Shown here one piece after another: positions 46,363 through 55,416 of a DNA stretch of 64,000 bases. This stretch comes from KBS-96 sp964247975. GTDB taxonomy: Bacteria > Acidobacteriota > Terriglobia > Bryobacterales > Bryobacteraceae. The stretch spans positions 16,580 to 80,579 of the forward strand of contig CAXTWH010000025.1 of NCBI GenBank assembly GCA_964247975.1, read 5' to 3'. The position numbers and the translations under genes are program-made. Every line of letters begins with the position of its first letter. Positions within the stretch are counted from its first letter, which is position 1. The notes beneath the pieces are model-generated. The model did not search any database. It saw nothing but the letters and a program-made list of their open reading frames with translations, and was not told the origin of the DNA.

Positions 46363-47673
46363 ATGCCGACCCATTCCCTAGCTGTTGAAATTGCAAAAGT
46401 TCTGCATTGCGAAGGTCACCAAGCATATTTAGTGGGCGGCTGCGTTCGCGACCGTCTGCTCGGCCAGACGCCGAAGGATTACGACATCGCTACTGACGCC
46501 GTACCGGATGAGATCACTTCCTATTTTACCCGTTCTGATCTGGTGGGGGCGCATTTCGGCGTAGTTTTAATACACGGCGAGGGGCAGGATCAAGTGGAAG
46601 TAGCCACATTCCGCAGCGACGGCGCTTATCGGGATGGCCGGCGGCCTGACCAGGTGCAGTTTGAAACGGACCCGCGCCAGGATGCCCTTCGGCGGGATTT
46701 TACGATTAACGCCTTGTTTGAAGACCCGATTTCCGGCGAAGTGCTGGATTTTGTGGAAGGGCAGCAGGATCTGCGAACAGGCATCGTGCGGGCCATCGGA
46801 GACCCGGAACGAAGGTTCACGGAAGACCACCTGCGAATGCTGCGGGCAGTGCGTTTTGCGGCAAGGCTCGATTTTACAATTCACCCGGATACTATGCAGG
46901 CGATTCAGCGGCTGGCTACAAGAATTACGACCATTTCAGCGGAAAGAATCCGGGCAGAGCTGGTTCGAATTCTTACGGAAGGCCATCCGAGGCGAGGGAT
47001 GGAGTTGCTGGACGAAAGCGGATTATTACCAATATTGCTGCCAGAAGTTAAGGCATTACAAGGAGTGGAGCAGCCTCCGCAGTATCACCCTGAGGGAGAT
47101 GTGTGGACGCATACCCTTATGATGCTTGATATGTTGCACAATCCCAGCCCAACTCTGGCAATGGGGGTTCTGCTGCATGATATTGGCAAGCCGCCCACTT
47201 TCAGCAGAACGGACCGAATTCGTTTTAACGGCCATGCGGAAACGGGAACTGTGATGGCAAAAAAAATTTTGGGCCGCTTGAAGTTTTCGCGCGATGAAAG
47301 CGAACAGGTGCAAGCACTAGTGGCTAATCATATGCGGTTTAAGGATGTTCCGCAGATGAAAGAGAGCACTCGAAAGCGCTTTCTGAGACTGCCTTATTTT
47401 GATGAGCATCTGGAGCTTCACCGGATTGATTGTTCCTGCAGCAATGGTTGTTTGGATGTTTGGAAAGCAGTTCACGACGAGTTAGCAGAAACACTGCCAG
47501 AGCAGTTCCATCCAAAGCCGCTGATTTCCGGTCGCGATCTGATTGCGGCAGGGTTTCAACCGGGTCCATCGTTTAAAACAGCGCTGGAACAGGTAGAAAG
47601 CGCGCAACTGGAAGGCACTATCCGCACCAGAGAAGAGGCACTGGCGTTAGCAGCGGAATCGCTGAATTCTTAA
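46363..47673 (+). CDS. cca: CCA tRNA nucleotidyltransferase with HD domain
   Basis: A 436-residue class II nucleotidyltransferase that adds or repairs the 3' CCA of tRNA. YLVGGCVRDRLLGQTPKDYD has the GG and DxD catalytic motifs, RRDFTINALF and EDHLRMLRAVRFAARLDF follow, and an HD hydrolase domain is fused (HTLMMLDMLHNP, LLHDIGKPPTF, GHAETGTVMAKKIL). Such HD-bearing forms may also trim tRNA ends. A poly(A) polymerase activity cannot be excluded from sequence alone. It is divergent from the permease. Confidence 0.9.
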   Translation: MPTHSLAVEIAKVLHCEGHQAYLVGGCVRDRLLGQTPKDYDIATDAVPDEITSYFTRSDLVGAHFGVVLIHGEGQDQVEVATFRSDGAYRDGRRPDQVQFETDPRQDALRRDFTINALFEDPISGEVLDFVEGQQDLRTGIVRAIGDPERRFTEDHLRMLRAVRFAARLDFTIHPDTMQAIQRLATRITTISAERIRAELVRILTEGHPRRGMELLDESGLLPILLPEVKALQGVEQPPQYHPEGDVWTHTLMMLDMLHNPSPTLAMGVLLHDIGKPPTFSRTDRIRFNGHAETGTVMAKKILGRLKFSRDESEQVQALVANHMRFKDVPQMKESTRKRFLRLPYFDEHLELHRIDCSCSNGCLDVWKAVHDELAETLPEQFHPKPLISGRDLIAAGFQPGPSFKTALEQVESAQLEGTIRTREEALALAAESLNS

Positions 47674-47708
47674 CTGTCCAATGCCTGTCTGCTGATGTCA
47701 ATTTCAAT

Positions 47709-47789
47709 TTAATGCATGTGGTTAAAAGCAAACCACAGCAAAATTAATCCGCCCGGCACGCCTAAGATCCACGCAAATAAATACTTCAT
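47709..47789 (-). CDS. 26-residue membrane peptide
   Basis: A 26-codon gene hidden in the 47674-47906 spacer. It starts ATG at 47789, with GAGGTG (47802-47797) seven bases upstream, a good Shine-Dalgarno. The peptide begins MKYLFAWILGVPGG and continues LILLWFAFNHMH to TAA: one membrane helix with a Gly-Val-Pro-Gly-Gly kink and a positive start. Small membrane peptides of this form occur in many bacteria, but I do not know a name or function. The remainder of the spacer shows nothing else. Confidence 0.7.
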   Translation of the reverse strand: MKYLFAWILGVPGGLILLWFAFNHMH

Positions 47790-47906
47790 GGTTTTTCACC
47801 TCGCAATGTTTCTTGCATGTAAGTAGCCATTCAAAAAACTCAATACTTTCAGGATTCATGAGAGCAGAACAGGTAATTTCTTGTTATTCCACTGCGTAAA
47901 AGTGTT

Positions 47907-48977
47907 CTATCCCAATGTTAAATTTGCCTTGGCCCGCAGCGCGAAATCAGCAAAACACTGCTGCTCCCATTTCGAAAACGCGGCAGCGGCAATCATGGCA
48001 GCATTATCAGTGGAAAGCGCCGGAGAAGGAAACAAGAACTGATAATTCTGCAAGTGCGCCGCAGCGGAGCGCAAACCTTGATTACAGGCCACGCCGCCGG
48101 AGATGATAATGGAAGCTGCGCCGATCTGATCGGCGGAAGCGACCGCATGGCGCAGTAGCTCATTAACAACGCTGCGCTGAAAACTGGCGATCAGATCCAG
48201 TGTTCTGGGCGGAGTCACAGACAGCCACTGCTCCAAGGTGGGCGGTTCACCCGCTTTCAGCAGTTGGCGGCGAATAACAATTTCCTGGCTAAGATCATGC
48301 TGCTCCACCCAGCGCAGCACGGCCGTTTTCAAACCGCTGAAGCTGAAATCCAGTTCATTGCCCTTCATGCGGGGCCGAGTAAACTTAACGGTATTCCCGT
48401 TGCCATACGGCGCTAACCCATCCAGCACCGGACCACCCGGATAACCGAAGCCCAGCAGCTTTGCGACCTTGTCGTAAGCTTCGCCGGCGGCATCATCGCG
48501 TGTTTTGCCAAGCAGACGGTACTGGCCGGGAGTCGTAATTTCAAACAAATGGGTATGGCCGCCGCTCACCACCAGTGCAAGCGCCGGAAAGTTAAGCAGC
48601 GTTTCTCGTTGTTCCAGCAGAACAGCATGAATATGGCCTTCCACATGATTCACTGCAATTAAAGGCAGTCCGGTGGCAAAGCAAAGAGCTTTAGCGTAGG
48701 TGACGCCGATCAGCAGGGAGCCAACCAAGCCAGGGCCTTCAGTTACAGCAATGGCGGCAAGATCGGGGAAGGCGCAAGCAGCGCGATCCAAAGCTTCACG
48801 CACGACCGGCACAATAGCCCGCAGATGCTCACGGGAGGCTAGTTCCGGCACTACGCCGCCATACCGGCCATGCGTATCAAACTGGGAAGCGACCACGGAG
48901 GAAAGAACGCGGCAGCCGTTTTCCACGACAGCCGCGGCGGTTTCATCGCACGAGCTTTCAATTCCTAGAATTTTCAA
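47907..48977 (-). CDS. tsaD: tRNA threonylcarbamoyladenosine transferase TsaD
   Basis: Transfers threonylcarbamoyl to A37 of ANN-decoding tRNAs with TsaB, TsaC and TsaE. MKILGIESSCDETAAAVVEN is the canonical N-terminus, the metal motif is NHVEGHIHA, then LALVVSGGHTHLFEI, YDKVAKLLGFGYPGGPVLD and IISGGVACNQGLR. The start codon is TTG. It is divergent from queA, also TTG-started, with 55 bases between; both act on tRNA, so the spacer probably holds two promoters. Length 356, typical. Confidence 0.95.
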   Translation of the reverse strand: MKILGIESSCDETAAAVVENGCRVLSSVVASQFDTHGRYGGVVPELASREHLRAIVPVVREALDRAACAFPDLAAIAVTEGPGLVGSLLIGVTYAKALCFATGLPLIAVNHVEGHIHAVLLEQRETLLNFPALALVVSGGHTHLFEITTPGQYRLLGKTRDDAAGEAYDKVAKLLGFGYPGGPVLDGLAPYGNGNTVKFTRPRMKGNELDFSFSGLKTAVLRWVEQHDLSQEIVIRRQLLKAGEPPTLEQWLSVTPPRTLDLIASFQRSVVNELLRHAVASADQIGAASIIISGGVACNQGLRSAAAHLQNYQFLFPSPALSTDNAAMIAAAAFSKWEQQCFADFALRAKANLTLG

Positions 48978-49032
48978 CTTAATCTTATTTTCGCTTGTTT
49001 CAAAACATAACGAGTTCGCTAGACTGTTTTCG

Positions 49033-50055
49033 TTGCGCGTTTCCGATTTTGATTACCTTCTTCCCGAAGAACTGATTGCGCAGGAACCTCCTGCCGTTCG
49101 GGGCACATCACGCATGTTGGTTGTTTCACGAAAAGACCGAAGCTTTCGAGATGACGTGTTTACTAATTTTCCTGAGTACGTTCATTCCGGCGACTGCATC
49201 ATTCTGAACAAAACACGCGTGTTCCCGGCGCGTCTTCGCGGAAAACGGCAACACGCCACCGGCGCGGAAATTGAAGTATTTCTTATTCGTTCACTACCCG
49301 GTGATGGAACAATCTGGCGCACCCTGGCGCGACCGGCGAAACGAGCGCGGCCGGGCGACACAATTTTGTTCAGTGACGATTTGAAAGCTACGGTGTTGCA
49401 GGAAAGCGCTTATGGAGAACGAACCCTGCAGTTCCATTTCCAAGAAGATCCTCACTCTGTTTTTGAACGGATCGGATCGGTGCCGCTGCCGCCTTACATT
49501 CATCGCACGCCCGGAGAGAAAGACCGCGAACGCTATCAAACGGTTTTTGCCAGCAGTTCCGGCTCGGCGGCTGCGCCCACCGCAGGGCTGCACTTCACCC
49601 CGGAGATTCTAGATCGCTGCCGAAACAAAGGAGCGGAAATTGCTTTTGTGACTTTGCATGTGGGGTTAGGAACATTTGCGCCGCTGCGGGAAAACGATTT
49701 ATCCAAAATTCAATTGCACGAAGAATTTTTTGAGATCGAAGAAGCGGAAGCGGCCAAGATGCGACGGGCACAACGGCGATTGTGCGTGGGAACTACAACA
49801 GTCAGGACTGTGGAAACAGCCATGCTGCGAGGCGGCCTGCAAGCCAGGCAAGGAGAAACCAATCTTTTTATCTCGCCCGGATTTTCCTTCGGAGGCGCCC
49901 ATGCGATGTTGACCAATTTTCACCTTCCGCAATCGAGCCTGTTGATTCTGGTTAGCGCGTTTGCGGAGCGGGAGTTGATATTGAAGGCTTACCAACATGC
50001 GGTGAGCGAAAAATATAAATTCTTTTCCTATGGCGACTGTATGCTGATTATTTAA
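49033..50055 (+). CDS. queA: tRNA preQ1(34) ribosyltransferase-isomerase QueA
   Basis: Makes epoxyqueuosine by transferring and rearranging ribose from S-adenosylmethionine to preQ1 in tRNA. RVSDFDYLLPEELIAQEP is the standard start, so TTG at 49033 is chosen although the frame is open for another 333 bases antisense to tsaD. Motifs: FPARLRGKRQHATGAEIEVF, FASSSGSAAAPTAGLHFTPE, HVGLGTFAPLRENDL, and FISPGFSFGGAHAMLTNFHL. Other queuosine genes are not in the window. Length is 340 residues. Confidence 0.94.
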   Translation: MRVSDFDYLLPEELIAQEPPAVRGTSRMLVVSRKDRSFRDDVFTNFPEYVHSGDCIILNKTRVFPARLRGKRQHATGAEIEVFLIRSLPGDGTIWRTLARPAKRARPGDTILFSDDLKATVLQESAYGERTLQFHFQEDPHSVFERIGSVPLPPYIHRTPGEKDRERYQTVFASSSGSAAAPTAGLHFTPEILDRCRNKGAEIAFVTLHVGLGTFAPLRENDLSKIQLHEEFFEIEEAEAAKMRRAQRRLCVGTTTVRTVETAMLRGGLQARQGETNLFISPGFSFGGAHAMLTNFHLPQSSLLILVSAFAERELILKAYQHAVSEKYKFFSYGDCMLII

Positions 50056-50091
50056 GTTGATTCCCTAAAAACCGCGAGGATGAAACGGTGA

Positions 50092-50958
50092 ATGCCGTGG
50101 TACCAAATTTCCGATCCCAACAGCGCTGAACTCGATCAGTTGGCTCAACAATACAATCTTCACCCGCTGCACGTGGAAGATTGCCGCTCCAATAATCAGC
50201 GTGTGAAGTTGGAAGAAGGCAATGGTTATCTTTTTCTGGTTTTAAGGCCCGTTATTCATGAAAACAGCGGGGACGTGACCCTGCCCAATTTCGAGATTTT
50301 TGCTGGAAAAGATTACTGCATTACGGTGAATGGCGGAGATTGCAAGGTGGTGCAGGAGGCGATCGATAACGCAAAAAGGCTGGCCAACCCGGAACATCCA
50401 GACCAGATTTTATACCGTTTGTTTGACGCGGTGGTGGACGGCTATTTTCCGGTGATCGATTGTATCGACGACGACATAGACGCGCTTGAGAATGTAGTTC
50501 TGGACCACCCTTCGCCGGAAGCTCTGGAGCAGATTTTCGCTTTAAAGCGAGCGTTGATCAGTTTGCGGCGGGTGCTGGGGAACACGCGCGATGCGGGCAT
50601 GGCCTTGCAGCGATATGCAGGCCCGCTGATCTCTCCGGAGCTTGCGCCTTTTTTCCGCGACATTTACGATCACTTGGCGCGCAATCTGGATACGGTGGAA
50701 ACGCAAAGAGATTTATTAAACGGCACGCTGGATGTTTACCTGTCCAGCACGGCCAACCGCACTAATAACGTGATGAAAGTATTAACTGTGGTCAGCACGA
50801 TTGCGCTGCCGGCAGTGTTGATTACCAGCTTCTATGGCATGAACGTCAAGGGCATTCCGTTTGTGGATTCACCATACGGTGCTTCCTTTGTGGTGGGATT
50901 GATTGCCGTGACCACGATCGGTTTATTGTGGCTATTAAAACGCTTTGGCTGGTTTTAA
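50092..50958 (+). CDS. corA: CorA-family magnesium/cobalt transporter
   Basis: A 288-residue divalent cation channel. The cytoplasmic domain (about 1-220) contains HPLHVEDCRSNNQRVKLEE and the long helix; two C-terminal membrane helices follow, the first ending with the pore signature SFYGMNVKG. ATG at 50092 is 37 bases after queA, with GAGG a little further upstream than usual. It may share the queA transcript. Its last four bases overlap the convergent sigma factor gene. Confidence 0.92.
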   Translation: MPWYQISDPNSAELDQLAQQYNLHPLHVEDCRSNNQRVKLEEGNGYLFLVLRPVIHENSGDVTLPNFEIFAGKDYCITVNGGDCKVVQEAIDNAKRLANPEHPDQILYRLFDAVVDGYFPVIDCIDDDIDALENVVLDHPSPEALEQIFALKRALISLRRVLGNTRDAGMALQRYAGPLISPELAPFFRDIYDHLARNLDTVETQRDLLNGTLDVYLSSTANRTNNVMKVLTVVSTIALPAVLITSFYGMNVKGIPFVDSPYGASFVVGLIAVTTIGLLWLLKRFGWF

Positions 50959-51542
50959 GCACCGCGCTGGATCACCACGTCGCCCAGCTCCTGGCGAAGA
51001 ATCTGCAGCGCAGTGCGAACCCAGGTTTTCACAGTGCCAAGCGGCTGCTGCAACCGCTCCGCCATTTCGCTTTGCGATAAGCCTTCAAAATAAGCCAGTT
51101 CCAGAACACGCTTCTGGTTGGCGGAGAGTTTTGTAAAGGCGCTTTGAATCTGGCGGATGCGATCCTGATTGGCATATTGTTCCTCCAAATCGATAAATAA
51201 TTTGGGGTGTTCCAGATCAAAATTTATCTGCAGATAACGAGCATCAGCCGAACGAAGATAATCAATCGCGCGATTACGCGCAATCGTCAACACCCAAGGC
51301 CCTAAAGCGCCTCGTTCACCGTCAAAGCCGGACACCCGATTCCAAACCCGCAAAAATGATTCCTGCAGCAGATCTTCGGCAATAGAGTGGTCGCGCACAA
51401 TCCGCATAATGACAGACAAGGCCAAGCGGCCAAACCGGTCGTACAACTCGCTCATTGCTTCAGGATCGCGTTGTTTTAACCTTGTGACGAGATCCTTGTC
51501 ATCCTGCGGCGAAACCAGGACTGACAGAATGAGAAAGAGCAT
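50955..51542 (-). CDS. ECF RNA polymerase sigma factor
   Basis: A 195-residue sigma factor. Region 2 is AMSELYDRFGRLALSVIMRI, then HSIAEDLLQESFLRVWN and PWVLTIARNRAIDYLRSA; region 4 is KLSANQKRVLELAYFEGLSQ followed by SEMAERLQQPLGTVKTWVRT. The LGTVKTWVRTAL helix resembles SigK/RpoE-type ECF factors normally held by a ChrR or RskA-type anti-sigma, but none is adjacent. The hydrophobic N-terminus (MLFLILSVLV) is unusual, and translation may begin later. Promoter target unknown. Confidence 0.9.
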   Translation of the reverse strand: MLFLILSVLVSPQDDKDLVTRLKQRDPEAMSELYDRFGRLALSVIMRIVRDHSIAEDLLQESFLRVWNRVSGFDGERGALGPWVLTIARNRAIDYLRSADARYLQINFDLEHPKLFIDLEEQYANQDRIRQIQSAFTKLSANQKRVLELAYFEGLSQSEMAERLQQPLGTVKTWVRTALQILRQELGDVVIQRGA

Positions 51543-51592
51543 AGACTCGTGGCGTAGGGATTATAGCAGGGGCAGCAGCAGCAACTCCAGCG

Positions 51593-52303
51593 TCAGTTCC
51601 GGCGCTGGCTGGAATCTTCGGCCACAATAGGCATGCCGGGCTCCATGCGGGCGCGGGAATTAACGTTATAACGGGCTCTCGCGTCGAACAGTTTTTCCAC
51701 TTCGGTTCTGGGCAGAGGGCAAGCGCCGCCCAGCATTTCCGCGACAAAACTGATGCGGGCGAAATGTTCCACAGTTTCCATCCGAAAAAACGCCTGCCAA
51801 ACATCAGAACCGTAAGCCACACAACCATGATTCTGCATCAGAATGGCATCATAGTTGGGAATCAACGTGAGCATGCCTGCGGTGAGCGCGGCAGTGCCGG
51901 GCAGCCCGTAAGAAGCTAAAGGAACAGCCCCTAATTGAATTACCACCTCCGGCAGCAGAGCTTTGTCGAGAGCGCGTCCGGCGGTGGCAAAGCCGGTAGC
52001 AACCGGCGGGTGAGCATGAACCACCGCTTGCACATCAGGCCGCAGGGAATAAATGGTGTTGTGCATGGCAATTTCGCTGGTACGGTCCAGGCGGCCCTCG
52101 ATCTTGTTGCCGTTCCCGTCGCAGAGAATCAGGTCTTCTTCCTTCACCATTCCCTTGCTGAGCGAGGTGGGCGTGCAAAGAACGCGATTGTTGTCCAACC
52201 GAACGCTTACGTTACCGTCATTCGCGGCTACCCAACCTTTCTCGTACATAAGGTGACAGACGCGAACGATATCCTGCCGGTGCTGTTCGTCGATTTTGGC
52301 CAT
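51593..52303 (-). CDS. Class II aldolase/adducin family protein (fuculose-phosphate aldolase-like)
   Basis: A 236-residue zinc aldolase-like protein. AANDGNVSVRLDNNRVLCTP is the phosphate-binding N-terminal loop, TSEIAMHNTIY holds the catalytic Glu, HAHPPVATGFA the first two His zinc ligands and LMQNHGCVAYG the third. This fits L-fuculose-1-phosphate or related aldolases, or methylthioribulose dehydratases. No sugar operon surrounds it, so the substrate is open. ATG at 52303; it is followed 50 bases on by the sigma factor gene on the same strand. Confidence 0.87.
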   Translation of the reverse strand: MAKIDEQHRQDIVRVCHLMYEKGWVAANDGNVSVRLDNNRVLCTPTSLSKGMVKEEDLILCDGNGNKIEGRLDRTSEIAMHNTIYSLRPDVQAVVHAHPPVATGFATAGRALDKALLPEVVIQLGAVPLASYGLPGTAALTAGMLTLIPNYDAILMQNHGCVAYGSDVWQAFFRMETVEHFARISFVAEMLGGACPLPRTEVEKLFDARARYNVNSRARMEPGMPIVAEDSSQRRN

Positions 52304-52383
52304 CTAAGGCATCGATTTTAACAGGAAGCGAGTTTCTGCTTTTTCGAAGAAGCCATCCAAGCCGCAGCTACAATTGGTGAGTA

Positions 52384-53259
52384 GTGGATAAACGTCGCAT
52401 GTGCCCGAACTGCCGGGCCTTTATTTCAGCGGACGACCGCGTATGCCCGTATTGTGAAACGCAGCTTGGGCCGCGGGCAATAGACCAGCGGTCAGCGGAG
52501 TTGTTTCCAGGGCTGGTGCCGCGAGCTTACACGAGCAGCGTTATTATTCTGGTCGCCAATGCAGCTTTTTACATTGCTATGGTAGCGATCAGCATTCATT
52601 TAAGTCAGGCATCGGCCGCGGAAAGCGTGGGCGATGTGTGGCGCGGCTTTAACGGCCAGGTTCTTTTGTTTTTCGGCGCAAAATATGCGCCCGCCATTTA
52701 CCAGATGGGCCAGTGGTGGAGGCTGGTGACCGCCGGATTTCTGCACGCCAGCCTGCTGCACATTGCCATGAACATGTGGGTGATGTTTGAGCTGGTAGCG
52801 GAAGTGGAGCAGTTTTACGGGTCAAGCCGCTTAGCCGTTATTTATATTTTCTCGAGCATCGCCGGTTTTTATGCGAGCCTTCTCTGGGCTCCCATGACGT
52901 TATCAGTGGGGGCGTCAGCTCCTTGTTTCGGGTTAATCGGCGCGATGATGGCGATCGGACTTCGGCGCGACAATCCGATGGCGCAGGCGGTTCGCCATTA
53001 TTACCGCCGCTGGGCAATTTATGGTTTGATTTTCAGTTTCATGCCGTTCATGCACATTGATATTGCGGCTCACATTGGTGGGTTAGCAGGAGGGTTTTTA
53101 GCAGCATATTTCGTGGGATTACCGGAAAGACCAAATTCTCCGCGCGAGCGTTTCATGCAAGCCTTGGCAGGCATCGCGCTCATCTTTACGCTGTACAGCT
53201 TCGTGGCGGATATACGATTTCTGGCAGCCGTTCAAAATCAGTTAGCCAGCCAGCAGTAA
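52384..53259 (+). CDS. Rhomboid-family intramembrane protease with N-terminal zinc ribbon
   Basis: A 291-residue membrane protein. CPNCRAFISADDRVCPYCET (residues 7-26) is a cytoplasmic zinc ribbon, then about six helices. GQWWRLVTAGFLHASLLHIA is the rhomboid L1/TM2 block with the conserved WR and HxxxHxxxN-like pattern (HASLLHIAMNM). The Ser motif is SVGASAPCFGLIGA, so the usual GxSG reads GASA; the Ser itself and the partner His in HIDIAAHIGGLAGG are kept. It may be active or a weakened enzyme. The start is GTG. Substrates unknown. Confidence 0.85.
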   Translation: MDKRRMCPNCRAFISADDRVCPYCETQLGPRAIDQRSAELFPGLVPRAYTSSVIILVANAAFYIAMVAISIHLSQASAAESVGDVWRGFNGQVLLFFGAKYAPAIYQMGQWWRLVTAGFLHASLLHIAMNMWVMFELVAEVEQFYGSSRLAVIYIFSSIAGFYASLLWAPMTLSVGASAPCFGLIGAMMAIGLRRDNPMAQAVRHYYRRWAIYGLIFSFMPFMHIDIAAHIGGLAGGFLAAYFVGLPERPNSPRERFMQALAGIALIFTLYSFVADIRFLAAVQNQLASQQ

Positions 53260-53297
53260 GATTCAGGTTTGGGGCTGTTCATCTAAAAAGTCAAAAG

Positions 53298-54467
53298 TTG
53301 AACAATTACATTCTGATCAGGGGAGCGCGGCAGTTGCTCACTCTACGCGGAGTTCCGGGAGTTCGCCGCGGCGGTGCAATGAACGATCTGGGCGTGATTG
53401 AGGATGGATCGGTTTTGATCCAGAATCGCTGCATTGTGGCAGTCGGCCCAACCAGGCGGCTGGAAAATTTAAAGGAAGCAAAACAGGCATCCATTATTCC
53501 AGCGGATGGCCGCATTGTGCTACCGGGTTTTGTGGATTCATCGCTGCGGGTGATGGTGGGAAGCGCGATGCGGCCAGTGCGCGGAATTAGTCAAAATAGG
53601 CTGGTACAGGAAGCCTCCACAGTGATCCGGTCCGCTCTGCAGTATGGCACCACTCGTGCCGAAGTGAAAGCAGGCGGCGCAACGCCGGCTGAAGATCTGC
53701 GAACACTGAAAAGCACCCTGCGCTTAAGCGGAGCAACCGAGAGTTTCGCCCGGACGTGGCTGGTTCGCCCGCTACCGGATGAAACCGCCGAAGAAACACG
53801 GAAGCGCAGAACTTCCGTGTTTGATTACCTGGTTCGGAAGGTCCAAAACAGTTTTGTGGAGATAGAAGCGAGCAGCGAAACCTGCGGGGCCGCGAGGGAA
53901 CTGCTGCAAACGGCAACCGAGCGTAATCTGCCCTGCAAAATAGCTTGGCACGGCAGTTTGCAAGAACTGCCGGACCTTCTTTTGCAGTTCCGCGTTCAAA
54001 CCATTACCGGCCTGGGCGGGTCGGAGATGGAGGCTTTGCAGTTTTTGCAACAATCGCATACCCTTCTGGTGATGAACGGTGGAGACACATTGGCTTCGGA
54101 CAGAAGCGAGTTTCAAATCCGTCGGTTTCTGGACGGCGGCGGCGGGATTGCTTTAGCAAGCGGATACGACCCGATGCGCGTACCTATGTTCAGTATGCAG
54201 TTAGCAGTAGCGCTGGCTGTATGGCGTTTGAACCTGACCACGGAAGAAGCAATTACGGCGGCGACGATCAATGCTGCGTACGCCAGCGGCATGGCAGCAA
54301 AAACGGGCAGCCTGGAATGCGGCAAGGATGCTGACCTATTATTGTTAAATCTTTCCGATTACCGCGAACTGCCGAAACAATGCGGGGTGAATCATGTGGG
54401 CATGGCAATTCAAGCAGGCGCGGTCTTATTTAATCGGATCGGATGGAAGCCGCCGCGAGTAAGTTGA
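53298..54467 (+). CDS. Imidazolonepropionase-like protein lacking metal ligands
   Basis: A 389-residue amidohydrolase-fold protein closest to HutI: LIQNRCIVAVGPTRRLENL, IIPADGRIVLPGFVDSSLRV, and the C-terminal block ITAATINAAYASGMAAKTGS, LECGKDADLLLLNLSDYREL. HutI normally reads PGFVDSHTH, but here it is PGFVDSSLRV, so the HxH metal ligands are gone. The later Asp (TDFNPGS in HutI) reads SGYDPMR, and the middle His blocks are not recognisable. It cannot bind zinc in the normal way, so it is probably a pseudoenzyme with a retained fold, beside ftcD of the same pathway. The start is TTG at 53298. Confidence 0.78.
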   Translation: MNNYILIRGARQLLTLRGVPGVRRGGAMNDLGVIEDGSVLIQNRCIVAVGPTRRLENLKEAKQASIIPADGRIVLPGFVDSSLRVMVGSAMRPVRGISQNRLVQEASTVIRSALQYGTTRAEVKAGGATPAEDLRTLKSTLRLSGATESFARTWLVRPLPDETAEETRKRRTSVFDYLVRKVQNSFVEIEASSETCGAARELLQTATERNLPCKIAWHGSLQELPDLLLQFRVQTITGLGGSEMEALQFLQQSHTLLVMNGGDTLASDRSEFQIRRFLDGGGGIALASGYDPMRVPMFSMQLAVALAVWRLNLTTEEAITAATINAAYASGMAAKTGSLECGKDADLLLLNLSDYRELPKQCGVNHVGMAIQAGAVLFNRIGWKPPRVS

Positions 54468-54480
54468 AGCAAGCTGAAAT

Positions 54481-55383
54481 ATGGTGGAATGCGTTCCGAA
54501 TTTTTCCGAAGGGCGAAACCCTGCTGTGATTCAGTCCCTTCAACAAGCGATTGCTTCCGTTCCTGGAACTCTGATTCTGCACCAAACCAGCGACCAGGAT
54601 CACAACCGCAGCGTGATTACGTTTGCGGGTCCGGAAGCAGCGATGGAAGAAGCAGCGGTGCGAGCCGCAGCAGCGGCCCGCGATTTCATTGACCTGCGGC
54701 AGCATAAAGGCGTGCATCCGCGTTTAGGCGCGCTGGATGTGCTTCCGTTTGTTCCGCTGGAAGACGCAACGCTCGACGATTGCGTGCAATTGGCGCATCG
54801 AACCGGAGAGCGAATCTGGCGGGAGTTGGGCGTGCCGGTGTATTTCTATGAAGCGGCAGCGAAACGGCTTGATCGTTGCAAACTGGAAGACGTCCGGCGC
54901 GGAGGATTTGAAACGCTGCGCCTATTATCAGCGAAGGACGAACACAAAAAACCGGACATTGGCGGTCCGGAACTGCATCCTTCGGCTGGCGCGGTGATTG
55001 TAGGAGCACGCAAGTTTTTAATTGCATTTAACATCAATCTGCGCACGAGCGATCTGCGGGTAGCAAAGGAGATTGCGCGGCGGATCAGAACCAGCAGCGG
55101 CGGATTACCGGCGGTGAAGGCGTTAGGGTTGCCGCTTGCTTCCAGGCAGCTTGTTCAAGTATCGATGAACTTGACGGATTTTGAGCAGACCGGGCTCGAT
55201 GTCGTGTTTACCGAAGTGCAGCGCCTGGCGGCGGAGCAGGGCGTGGAAGTGGAAGAAAGCGAGTTGATCGGCTTAATGCCCCGGCAGGCGATGGAACGGG
55301 CAGCAGCGGGTTTTTTGAAGCTTTCGCAGTTCGATGCGCAGCGGATAGTAGAGAATCGGATTGAGCGGTTAAACGGCGCGTAA
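54481..55383 (+). CDS. ftcD: Glutamate formimidoyltransferase
   Basis: Moves the formimino group of formiminoglutamate to tetrahydrofolate, the last step of one histidine-degradation route. MVECVPNFSEGRNPAVIQSL is the canonical start, RQHKGVHPRLGALDVLPFVP holds the catalytic His, and LHPSAGAVIVGARKFLIAFN the folate-binding block. The cyclodeaminase half found in some bifunctional proteins is absent. It starts 14 bases after the HutI-like gene and precedes lipA by 33 bases. Confidence 0.93.
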   Translation: MVECVPNFSEGRNPAVIQSLQQAIASVPGTLILHQTSDQDHNRSVITFAGPEAAMEEAAVRAAAAARDFIDLRQHKGVHPRLGALDVLPFVPLEDATLDDCVQLAHRTGERIWRELGVPVYFYEAAAKRLDRCKLEDVRRGGFETLRLLSAKDEHKKPDIGGPELHPSAGAVIVGARKFLIAFNINLRTSDLRVAKEIARRIRTSSGGLPAVKALGLPLASRQLVQVSMNLTDFEQTGLDVVFTEVQRLAAEQGVEVEESELIGLMPRQAMERAAAGFLKLSQFDAQRIVENRIERLNGA

Positions 55384-55416
55384 AGCCACTCGCTCCATTC
55401 CTGTATCCTGAAGATA

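Noticed and set aside
48700..49032. Upstream extension of the queA frame by 111 codons
   Set aside because: The extension is antisense to tsaD and absent from the QueA family; TTG at 49033 gives the normal N-terminus.
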